From Candidatus Methanophagales archaeon (lineage in GTDB: Archaea > Halobacteriota > Syntropharchaeia > Alkanophagales > Methanospirareceae), in NCBI GenBank assembly GCA_003601795.1, contig PIXU01000086.1, forward strand, positions 1-9,637: a stretch of 9,637 bases of DNA. The letters run 5' to 3'. A program made the position numbers and the translations under genes. This document shows, piece after piece, positions 1 to 5,726 of this stretch (positions within the stretch are counted from its first letter, which is position 1; every line of letters begins with the position of its first letter). The notes beneath the pieces were generated by a model that saw nothing but the letters and a program-made list of their open reading frames with translations, was not told the origin of the DNA and searched no databases.

Positions 1-1
1 C

Positions 2-603
2 GACATGTTGTCATCAGGATTTACCACGAGGGAAGTACGGGAGAAGAGGATAATAAGGCTTTTCAAAGAGGGATACGAGCAAGGGGGCGTTCTAAGCAAT
101 AATGACATCGCTTTACTATTGAATATCTCACCTTCGACTAAACCCTTACAGGGTTTTTGGGGTCAACGGGGCGAAGCCCCGTTATGAGTAAGCAGGTTCG
201 TGAATACATGGAAAGAACAAGGGAGGTAGTCCCGACTAGAGGTACTGTTCATGACCTCGGCAGGGCTATAACGCACAAGAGAATCATAATCAGGCTTTAT
301 CTGGAAGGGTATCTCACCCCCGAGATTGCAAGGAGGACAAAAAACTCAGAGGATGCCTGTGACAGGTACATCAGAGCTTTTAATAAGGTCCACATGCTCG
401 CAGATAGGAATATGAGTGCTGAAGAAATCGCGAGAACGCTTGAAATGAGCTCTTTCACCGTGAAGGAGTATCTCAACATCTATTTAGAGTTCAAGGGGGT
501 GATGGTAATGCAAAGTAATTTATATGTGCATACAAAATATGAAAATATAGAGGAAATATACCTTTATCCCATTTGGGAATTTTTTAACATCTATCTATGT
601 TAA
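2..603 (+). pseudogene. DUF1670-family helix-turn-helix protein, 5' partial and interrupted by a two-hairpin insert
   Basis: Two reading frames together make one DUF1670-like protein of unknown function. Bases 2-139 give a segment with VREKRIIRL, EQGGVLSNNDIA and NISPST. From 184 the next frame continues with MSKQVREYMERT, VVPTRGTVHDLG, the THKRIIIRLYLEGY block and the RYIRAFNKVHML block, in the order I recall for DUF1670. The first HTH (about LSNNDIALLL to KQVREYM) is cut between its two helices by 44 bp. The left frame then stops at 185-187 and the right frame is shifted. Deleting the insert rejoins ACT-ATG-AGT in frame. A second HTH-like unit (MSAEEIARTLEMSSFTVKEYL) follows at about 412-474. 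The last 35 or so residues after EYLNIYLEFKG do not look like the family, and the TAA stop lies inside the next repeat. The N-terminus lies beyond the window. A TTG at 157 or the ATG at 184 could start a truncated protein, but neither has a good ribosome binding site. Family call is from recall. Confidence 0.72.
139..184 (+). repeat. Two-hairpin element, copy 1 (inside the DUF1670 gene)
   Basis: Hairpin 1 is AAACCCT-tac-AGGGTTT (140-156). An 8-nt linker TTGGGGTC (157-164) follows. Hairpin 2 is AACGGGGC-gaa-GCCCCGTT (165-183), with eight perfect pairs. The dinucleotide TA occurs at both borders (139-140 and 183-184), so the unit can be read as 42 bp plus a TA duplication, or as a 44-bp clean insert. 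It has no terminal inverted repeats and no coding capacity of its own. The same layout recurs at 600-662 and 8968-9030. It is probably a tiny non-autonomous mobile element or a mobile RNA/ssDNA structure; the mechanism is unknown. Confidence 0.75.
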
Positions 604-662
604 TTAAGCCCTTGCAGGGCTTGCGGTGATGTGGGCAGAGCCCACAAGCGTTAATCTGTGTC
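600..662 (+). repeat. Two-hairpin element, copy 2, with flanking phased repeat
   Basis: Hairpin 1 is AAGCCCT-tgc-AGGGCTT (606-622), the linker is GCGGTGAT (623-630) and hairpin 2 is GTGGGC-aga-GCCCAC (631-645). The core is bounded by TTAAT at 600-604 and again at 651-655, which looks like a 5-bp target duplication. Removing 605-655 leaves a sequence close to ATCTGTGTTAATCTGTGTC, a 10-bp-phased direct repeat. The 63-bp block matches the reverse complement of 8968-9030 with three differences, all in the hairpin-1 loop or the linker. It sits between the converging ends of the DUF1670 remnant and the kinase gene, so it could also act at transcript 3' ends, although no T-tract follows. Confidence 0.8.
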
Positions 663-676
663 TATAATTTATTTTG

Positions 677-702
677 CCTTTGCGTTCTCCGTGTGCTCTG
701 CG
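677..702. repeat. Degenerate ~10-bp-phased intergenic repeat (CGCAGAG/ACGGAGAACGC type)
   Basis: Read on the minus strand this tract gives CGCAGAG, then CACGGAGA, then ACGCAAAGG, spaced about 9-10 bases apart. The same purine-rich CRCRGA words recur at 1510-1541, 1598-1617, 2477-2503, 8968-9037 and 9078-9105, always between genes. The rest of 663-768 is A/T-rich and holds no convincing gene. Function unknown. Confidence 0.45.
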
Positions 703-768
703 ATGAAATTTAAGGATTTAGCAATTTCACTGAAAAATTCGACAGTACCCTTCTGCGACTTATTTACT

Positions 769-1467
769 CTAAAAGATTTTTGTGCAGACCGTCTTGTTCT
801 CGTTCTCTTTCTCCTCGATTGCATCTATTATCCTGTTTGGGTAGTTGCCGTTTACAATAATACAGCTCATTTCGGTCTGCATTAAAAATCCAGGAAGCTC
901 CGCATCAATACAATTTAGACCCGCTGCCTGTTCCCCCGCCAGCTCGTTCGCCCGGATTTTTTCGATAAGACGCCCGCTCTTTTTATCACGTATTCCATCT
1001 ACATCGGTCAATTTTATGAATCTCTTTTCACCCAGCCTGTTTGTGACAAACGCAGCTATCGTATCCGACGTGACGTCCCAGGTATGAGGTAAGCAATCAT
1101 CCTGTTTTAGTATCTTGTAGGGCAGTAATATGCATATCGGTCCAGCCCGGTCTATTTCATCCTCATCCACGCTTTCGACCAATGGTATCTCGGCTTCACC
1201 GCCGCCGCTACAAGCAGCCAAAAAAAGCCCGTACTGGTGCATTGCGAGAACAGCCATCCAATGTGCTGGTTCATCGGGTATTGACATAGTCGCAGCGATA
1301 TTTCGTACCGTTTCTGCAAAAGGTCCACCACCGGGAATCAGTACCAGGGTAAAATCTCTATTTTTATCCCCATCACGCTCATGGACATAATCTACAAGAA
1401 CCCGCAGGATGTCCCGTGATTTTTCTATCAGACTGCCACCTAATTTTAATATTACTTTATTTTTCAT
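769..1467 (-). CDS. mfnE: Amino-acid-kinase-fold protein, probable [5-(aminomethyl)furan-3-yl]methyl phosphate kinase (MfnE)
   Basis: The 232-residue protein has the amino-acid-kinase fold markers KLGGSL (residues 8-13, phosphate-binding loop), IPGGGPFA (44-51) and TDVDGI (154-159, nucleotide end). The blocks LLPYKIL (114-120), HTWDVTSDT (128-136), IVNGNYPNRI (204-213) and a C-terminal CTKI are those I recall from the archaeal MfnE type (Methanocaldococcus MJ0458). MfnE uses ATP to convert the aminomethylfuran phosphate to the diphosphate, which is then coupled to tyramine in methanofuran synthesis; this is a cytosolic step. The length is normal for that family. The ATG at 1467 is right because the glycine loop follows within eight residues. 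No strong Shine-Dalgarno is visible. A CTTTATATAC box (1481-1490, minus) lies unusually close to the start for a TATA box. No other methanofuran gene is nearby. A uridylate or carbamate kinase-like paralogue is less likely. Confidence 0.75.
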   Translation of the reverse strand: MKNKVILKLGGSLIEKSRDILRVLVDYVHERDGDKNRDFTLVLIPGGGPFAETVRNIAATMSIPDEPAHWMAVLAMHQYGLFLAACSGGGEAEIPLVESVDEDEIDRAGPICILLPYKILKQDDCLPHTWDVTSDTIAAFVTNRLGEKRFIKLTDVDGIRDKKSGRLIEKIRANELAGEQAAGLNCIDAELPGFLMQTEMSCIIVNGNYPNRIIDAIEEKENENKTVCTKIF

Positions 1468-1509
1468 CTATTTTCTCGATGTATATAAAGTATGACCTCT
1501 ACCTATTTA

Positions 1510-1617
1510 GGACGCAGATTTACGCGGATTTGTGCAGAAAACTATTTCCTCAAATTATCAAATGCCTCTACTAAGCCTTATATTTAAAATCCTGATTATC
1601 CGCGTTCATCTGCGTCC
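1510..1617. repeat. 108-bp unit with 20-bp inverted arms (MITE-like or phased binding site)
   Basis: The left arm GGACGCAGATTTACGCGGAT (1510-1529) and the reverse complement of 1598-1617 (GGACGCAGATGAACGCGGAT) match at 18 of 20 positions. Within the left arm, ACGCAGATTT, ACGCGGATTT and GTGCAGAAAA form three consecutive 10-bp units (1512-1541). The 68 bp between the arms are A/T-rich and have no gene. The unit fills the gap between the DUF1614 and kinase genes. No target duplication is apparent, so a transposon origin is unproven. Confidence 0.6.
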
Positions 1618-1686
1618 GATTATCAAAAATTATTCTTTCTTGATGTCTGCTAAAAAATCCCACGAATTTTGTGCAAGATAGTATTC

Positions 1687-1710
1687 GGTGCCGTGCTGTG
1701 CTACGGTACC
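1687..1710 (-). terminator. Possible 3' hairpin at the end of the DUF1614 gene
   Basis: Read on the minus strand, GGTACCGT, an 8-nt loop and ACGGCACC can fold with one A-C mismatch, overlapping the TAG stop of the DUF1614 gene (1703-1701). No T-run follows directly. A terminator role is weak inference. Confidence 0.2.
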
Positions 1711-2396
1711 GTTCCAATTAACAAAGCCAGAATGGAGATGAGGTATATAGGCTGAAAGCTGCCTATGCCACCGAGATTAAAAAAAGCGCTTCCTACTTCT
1801 TCTCGGGACAGTGTTGCCACCGCTATTAGCAGTCCCAATAGAATGCCAAAAATTGCCAGTATGAATATCAACCCCGCTATTGCTATATTCCCTGCTTGTG
1901 CTTCGGGTGCGAGTATAAATGCAAGAGGAATGGCAAACACACCTACATAACTCGGAATTACGATGCCCACGCCTGCTTTTACCTCTAAAAGCATGTAGGA
2001 AAAGAGAGCCATTAGCAAGATAGCCAGCGCTATTTCTAACAAGCGTGTGGAATAGCTTAGCAGCAGATAAACGGAGAAAAGCAGTGGTATAATGAAGCCG
2101 CCTACATTCAGTGTTACCTGTGTTTTATATGTCCTTCCATTGTCTGCCTGCATCTCCTCCAATATTGGCACGCCGTAAAAATCACCGATACACGCTGCCT
2201 CAAGCGCACTATATCTTGGCTTCTTTGTTCTAAATCCGTAGATGGGTATCTCTATCACGCTTGTCAGAAGCATCGCCACGAGAACAAAGAAGAAAGCCAC
2301 ATCGTTTCGCGAGCAGCACAAAAAGAACGTTGGTATAAGCACTAATCCATAGAACAGAAACAGTTTCAAGTCTGGTGAGTTCACTATTTTTCTCAT
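1701..2396 (-). CDS. DUF1614-family integral membrane protein
   Basis: This is a 231-residue, very hydrophobic protein with about seven membrane segments, near residues 11-28, 32-52, 97-115, 117-137, 143-163, 170-197 and 214-230. A polar stretch (about 55-95) lies between segments 2 and 3. Two glycine signatures recalled from DUF1614 are present: TLNVGGFIIPLLFSVYLL at the start of segment 3 and FNLGGIGSFQPIYLI near the C-terminus. Internal GAGV/GNIA-type small-residue segments are also typical. The family is common in archaea and some bacteria and has no established function. The length is usual. The ATG at 2396 is the only methionine that keeps segment 1. It is on the same strand as the ABC transporter upstream, but 168 bp of repeat-rich DNA separates them, so co-transcription is uncertain. 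The next gene downstream is the kinase, 233 bp away. Confidence 0.72.
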   Translation of the reverse strand: MRKIVNSPDLKLFLFYGLVLIPTFFLCCSRNDVAFFFVLVAMLLTSVIEIPIYGFRTKKPRYSALEAACIGDFYGVPILEEMQADNGRTYKTQVTLNVGGFIIPLLFSVYLLLSYSTRLLEIALAILLMALFSYMLLEVKAGVGIVIPSYVGVFAIPLAFILAPEAQAGNIAIAGLIFILAIFGILLGLLIAVATLSREEVGSAFFNLGGIGSFQPIYLISILALLIGTVP

Positions 2397-2420
2397 TCTT
2401 GTTTGGTTAACTATGTGTGC

Positions 2421-2433
2421 TTTACTTATAGTA
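2421..2433 (-). promoter_or_regulatory. Possible TATA box for the DUF1614 gene
   Basis: On the minus strand, TACTATAAGTAAA is centred about 31 bp before the ATG at 2396. That is compatible with an archaeal TATA box giving a very short or absent leader. A second A/T box (ATTTTTAAATA, minus, 2449-2459) lies farther upstream. Either could serve; this is judged by eye only. Confidence 0.3.
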
Positions 2434-2476
2434 ATAATATTAGGGCACTATTTAAAAATATAGTCTGCGATTTATT

Positions 2477-2503
2477 ACCGCGGAGAGCGCCGATTACGCA
2501 GAG
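2477..2503. repeat. Degenerate phased intergenic repeat
   Basis: Plus-strand words CGCGGAGAG, CGCCGATTA and CGCAGAGGG follow one another at 9-bp steps. They resemble the CGCRGA words at 677-702 and 1510-1541. The tract lies in the gap between the last permease gene and DUF1614. Nothing else is recognisable in 2397-2564. Confidence 0.4.
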
Positions 2504-2564
2504 GGTTTCTGAAATTAGGATTTGAATTTTGTTTGTTATTTGATGCTTGAGATTTGAGATTTTT

Positions 2565-3752
2565 CTACTCATACCTCACCGCTTCCACAGGACTCATCTT
2601 TGACGCCTTCCTCGCGGGATACAACCCTGAAATAATACCCACGAGCATCGCAACCGCGACTCCACCAAGTAGAACTTCGGGCTTCACAATCGCTGCGATT
2701 TCCACGTCAAACAGCGTCTGTATGCCGAAACTTATAGCATGAGCGCCAATGACGCCGACGATACAGCCACACACGCCTCCTATTGCACTCACTACTCCCG
2801 CTTCGAGTAAGAACAGAAAAAGAATATTCCTGTTCTTCGCGCCGATCGCTTTCATCACACCAATCTCATGCGTACGCTCCATCACGGACATCAATATAGT
2901 GTTCATTATCCCCATAGCAGCAACGATAAGTGAAATAGAAGCGATGGCGATTAAAACCACTTGCACTATCCCGAAAATGGACTCCATCTGCTCTATCGCG
3001 CTTCCCATCGTCATTGCAGACGTAAAATCATCCAGCTTGTGATTGTCATCTATTCGCTCCTCTATCTCCGTCGCTATCTCCTCCGCATCCGCTATGTTTC
3101 GCACCCTGACAAAGATGGTTGAAATATCCTCGTTATTCAGAATACTCATAGAATCTCGTGCTGTTACATATATCGCTGAATCCGTTTCAGACCTGAACCC
3201 TCCTTGCTTCTCCAGCACCCCAACAACCCTGAACTTACTGCCATTTATCGTTATCCTATCATTAACTCCAATCTCGTCATCGAAGTAATCATTGGCAATG
3301 CTGTATCCGATGGTGCATGTTTTGTGGTCGTTTGCCTTTAAGTATCTCCCCTCTTCTGGCTTCACCATCGCTCCAAATAGCGCACCTACATCTTTGGGAT
3401 CTGTACCAATGACCTGCACCATGAACTTCCCACCCTTGTATTCCACTTCTTCCATCTTGCCTCTCATTGCCACAGCATCTTTTACACCTGCGATTCTATC
3501 CACCGCTTCCAGATCACGGCCGGTAAAGCTGCCAAACGCGCCAATGCTCCCAAGTTCCATTCTCATCGGCGTTACCATGATGACATCTGCCATCTCAACG
3601 AGTTCCCCCGTGATTGACTCCTCCATGCCAAAGCCAATGGAAATCAAGGCAACTACCGCACCTATGCCTACCATAATGCCCAGTATCGTGAGTGCAGCAC
3701 GAGCTTTTCGCTCCTTTATATTCCTATATGTCAGCGAAAATGCATCTCTCAT
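2565..3752 (-). CDS. MacB/FtsX-type ABC transporter permease (second paralogue)
   Basis: The 395-residue protein has the MacB architecture. TM1 is at about residues 19-41. A large extracytoplasmic domain follows (about 45-258), and TM2-TM4 lie near 261-285, 309-343 and 358-378. The motif MERTHEIGVMKAIGA (291-305), between TM2 and TM3, is the conserved cytoplasmic segment that contacts the ATPase. The C-terminus GLYPARKASKMSPVEAVRYE is the classic end of this superfamily. MacB/LolCDE-type systems act by mechanotransmission or export of lipids, peptides or proteins, not by ordinary substrate channels; the substrate here cannot be told. Its ATG overlaps the TAA of the preceding permease gene (TAATG), so it is translationally coupled. 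It is a paralogue of that gene and most likely forms a heterodimer with it. Confidence 0.92.
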   Translation of the reverse strand: MRDAFSLTYRNIKERKARAALTILGIMVGIGAVVALISIGFGMEESITGELVEMADVIMVTPMRMELGSIGAFGSFTGRDLEAVDRIAGVKDAVAMRGKMEEVEYKGGKFMVQVIGTDPKDVGALFGAMVKPEEGRYLKANDHKTCTIGYSIANDYFDDEIGVNDRITINGSKFRVVGVLEKQGGFRSETDSAIYVTARDSMSILNNEDISTIFVRVRNIADAEEIATEIEERIDDNHKLDDFTSAMTMGSAIEQMESIFGIVQVVLIAIASISLIVAAMGIMNTILMSVMERTHEIGVMKAIGAKNRNILFLFLLEAGVVSAIGGVCGCIVGVIGAHAISFGIQTLFDVEIAAIVKPEVLLGGVAVAMLVGIISGLYPARKASKMSPVEAVRYE

Positions 3753-4942
3753 TATTCGTACCTCACCGCTTCGACCGGACTCATTCTTGACGCCTTACGC
3801 GCGGGATAGAACCCTGATAAAACGCCCACAACCATCGCAACGGCCATGCCGCCAAGTAACACTTCGGGTTTCACCACCGCACCAAATTCAATTCCCAATG
3901 CAGTGCCTGCACTGAGACTGATGACTTTCGCAGCCACAGCGCCCAGTACACAGCCAACCACACCGCCCACCAGACTCACCATACTCGATTCGATGAGGAA
4001 AAGAGAAAGGACGTCACTGCTCTTCGCACCAATCGCTTTCATCACGCCAATCTCATGCGTACGCTCCATTACAGACATCAACATCGTGTTCATGATACCA
4101 ATGGATGCAACAACGAGTGCGATTGCCGCTATACCCACCAGGACACCGCGAATAATATTAAAGACGGTTCCTATTTGTTCTATCATGCTACCCATCGTCA
4201 TTGCAATGGCGAAATCATCAAGCCCGTGGTTATCATTTATCACTTCCTTGATCTCCTCTGCTATCTCTTCCGCTTCATCTATGTCATAGACCCTCACCAT
4301 GATGTATTTTACCTCATCGGTTTGCAGAGCTTCCTTTGAAGCGTGCAATGTGAGAAAAATAAAGGGATCGACATCAGAGGCATACAGCGTGCTTGCCTTT
4401 TCAAAAACGCCGACCACAATGAATTTATCACCATTTATTATCAGTTTATCGTTGACGTGTATGATGTCATCGAAAAAGTCGTTGGCTACCCGGTGCCCTA
4501 TGACGCACCCCTTAAAATCATTTTCGCGGAGCCATCTACCTTCCTTGATTCCTACCGGCTCTACATAGAAGCTCCCCAACTCTTTGGTATCACCACCGAT
4601 GATAAAAACGGGCGCACGTTTGTTTCGATACTTCACTTCCGCGGCATCGTACGTCATTGCTGTTATGTCCTTTATCCCGCTTATCCTCTGCACGTCTTTT
4701 ACGTCTCTATCGGTAAAACTCCCCAACTCTACATAAGTGTGGCCCGTTATTTTACCTGGCATCACCGAGATCATATCTGCCATCCCCATCAATTCACCAG
4801 TTATCGCCTCTTCCATGCCATAGCCAACGCTCATCAAAGAAACGATAGCCGCTATGCCCACCGCAATGCCCAGTACGGTGAGTATCGAGCGAGTTCGTTT
4901 CTCCCTTATGCTCCGGTACGCCAGCAGAAATTTGTCTATCAT
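3752..4942 (-). CDS. MacB/FtsX-type ABC transporter permease (first paralogue)
   Basis: The 396-residue protein is collinear with its downstream neighbour. TM1 is at about residues 19-41, the extracytoplasmic MacB-like domain at 45-260, and the other membrane segments near 262-286, 311-345 and 359-380. It has the same MERTHEIGVMKAIGA block (292-306) and ends in FYPARKASRMSPVEAVRYE. The extracytoplasmic domains differ much more than the membrane parts, as expected after duplication followed by specialisation. An AGGAG lies 14 nt before the ATG at 4942, longer than the usual spacing; no better in-frame start keeps TM1. The ATPase gene ends 39 bp upstream. With that ATPase it should form the inner core of an ABC mechanotransmitter or exporter in the cytoplasmic membrane. 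No periplasmic-adaptor or outer-membrane partner gene is present, as expected for an archaeon. Confidence 0.92.
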   Translation of the reverse strand: MIDKFLLAYRSIREKRTRSILTVLGIAVGIAAIVSLMSVGYGMEEAITGELMGMADMISVMPGKITGHTYVELGSFTDRDVKDVQRISGIKDITAMTYDAAEVKYRNKRAPVFIIGGDTKELGSFYVEPVGIKEGRWLRENDFKGCVIGHRVANDFFDDIIHVNDKLIINGDKFIVVGVFEKASTLYASDVDPFIFLTLHASKEALQTDEVKYIMVRVYDIDEAEEIAEEIKEVINDNHGLDDFAIAMTMGSMIEQIGTVFNIIRGVLVGIAAIALVVASIGIMNTMLMSVMERTHEIGVMKAIGAKSSDVLSLFLIESSMVSLVGGVVGCVLGAVAAKVISLSAGTALGIEFGAVVKPEVLLGGMAVAMVVGVLSGFYPARKASRMSPVEAVRYE

Positions 4943-4981
4943 CAGTATTTGCTTAACTCCTTTTATTTCTATACAAATCGC

Positions 4982-5644
4982 TCAATCAAGCACCTTTCCA
5001 TCCCTCATCCGCTTTGTTCTACCGGCACGGGCTGCAATCTCCGCATCGTGCGTTACCACAATAATCGTCCTGCCCTCTTTGTTCAAACCTTCTAAGAGGC
5101 CCATTATCGTATTTCCCGTTTCTGTGTCCACATTTCCCGTTGGCTCATCACCAATGACGACTTCCGGGTCATTAGAAAGCGCTCGTGCAATAGCCACTCG
5201 CTGCTGCTGCCCCCCGCTCATTTCCGAAGGTTTATGGTATATCCGATCGCCAAGCCCGACCTTGGCAAGCAGTTCCTCCGCTCTCTTCAGCCTCGTTTCT
5301 CGTTTCACGCCAGCGAAGAACATGGGAAGTGCAACGTTTTCTAACGCATTTAACGTGTGGACGAGATTAAACTGCTGGAATATGAATCCTATTTTCCTCC
5401 TTCTTATCTCTGCAAGTCCATTTTCGTTTAGCTTGCCTGTATTTATACCATCTATGAAGACCGCACCGCTTGTCGGCTTATCCAAACAGCCGATCAGATT
5501 GAGCAGTGTGGACTTGCCCGAGCCCGAAGGTCCTATTATCGCAATGAACTCACCGTCTTGTATATCTAAATTCACATCGTGCAATGCGTAAACTTCCGCA
5601 TCACCCATCTGGTAAACCTTCGTCAGATTTTCTGTGCGAATCAT
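4982..5644 (-). CDS. ABC transporter ATP-binding protein, MacB/LolD class
   Basis: The 220-residue protein is a complete nucleotide-binding domain of usual length. It has Walker A GPSGSGKS (residues 38-45), a Q-loop at Q90 in FQQFNL, the signature MSGGQQQRVAIARAL (142-156), Walker B VVIGDEP (162-168), a D-loop GNVD (170-173) and the switch histidine H199 in VTHD. GDEPTGNVD differs slightly from the more usual ADEPTGNLD but keeps the catalytic glutamate. The opening MIRTENLTKVYQMGD and the LIGCLDKPTSG block are typical of LolD/MacB/YknY ATPases. It is the first gene of a three-gene operon with the two permeases and would power them from the cytoplasmic face. It diverges from the SNF2 gene, with an 82-bp shared upstream region. 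The start at 5644 is the natural one, two codons before the family's usual opening beta strand. Confidence 0.95.
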   Translation of the reverse strand: MIRTENLTKVYQMGDAEVYALHDVNLDIQDGEFIAIIGPSGSGKSTLLNLIGCLDKPTSGAVFIDGINTGKLNENGLAEIRRRKIGFIFQQFNLVHTLNALENVALPMFFAGVKRETRLKRAEELLAKVGLGDRIYHKPSEMSGGQQQRVAIARALSNDPEVVIGDEPTGNVDTETGNTIMGLLEGLNKEGRTIIVVTHDAEIAARAGRTKRMRDGKVLD

Positions 5645-5726
5645 TTCGATAACATTTTTGTTTTACTGGGTTTAATACTAACATCAATCACTATATTTTT
5701 TGAAGAAGAATAAGGAGGTTGGGCGC
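5645..5726. promoter_or_regulatory. Divergent promoter region between the ABC operon and the SNF2 gene
   Basis: This short A/T-rich gap must hold both promoters unless they lie in coding DNA. TTTAATACT (5671-5679, plus) is placed well for SNF2, as a start about 26 bp downstream would leave room for the Shine-Dalgarno. AAAAAATATAG on the minus strand (5692-5702) could serve the ATPase gene with a leader of about 25 nt. AAGGAGGTT (5712-5720) is a perfect Shine-Dalgarno, with eight bases from GGAGG to the ATG at 5727. It settles the SNF2 start over the TTG at 5700. TATA boxes were assigned by eye. Confidence 0.5.

Noticed and set aside
139..184. Rho-independent-type terminator
   Set aside because: It lies inside a coding sequence, has two hairpins with a fixed linker and no T-run, and the same structure recurs elsewhere.
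157..603. Complete new gene starting at TTG 157
   Set aside because: The first residues are encoded by the two-hairpin insert and the rest is a displaced DUF1670 C-terminal part. It is treated as one interrupted gene.
1481..1490. TATA box for the kinase gene
   Set aside because: CTTTATATAC is only about 18 bp before the ATG, which would place the transcript start inside the coding sequence. It is noted in the gene entry only.
1510..1617. CRISPR array or leader
   Set aside because: There are only two arms in inverted, not direct, orientation and no regularly spaced unique spacers.
3292..3915. Long plus-strand open frame of about 200 codons over the permease genes
   Set aside because: It is antisense to two clear permease genes, has low-complexity Ser/Thr/Pro composition and spans the junction between them.
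4343..5591. Plus-strand frames of about 245-250 codons across the first permease and ATPase genes
   Set aside because: They are antisense shadows of genes with complete family motifs, with no independent ribosome binding sites or recognisable domains.
5700..5726. SNF2 start at TTG 5700
   Set aside because: These codons contain the AAGGAGGTT Shine-Dalgarno that serves ATG 5727, and LHAVW near 5730 is the usual N-terminus of such proteins.
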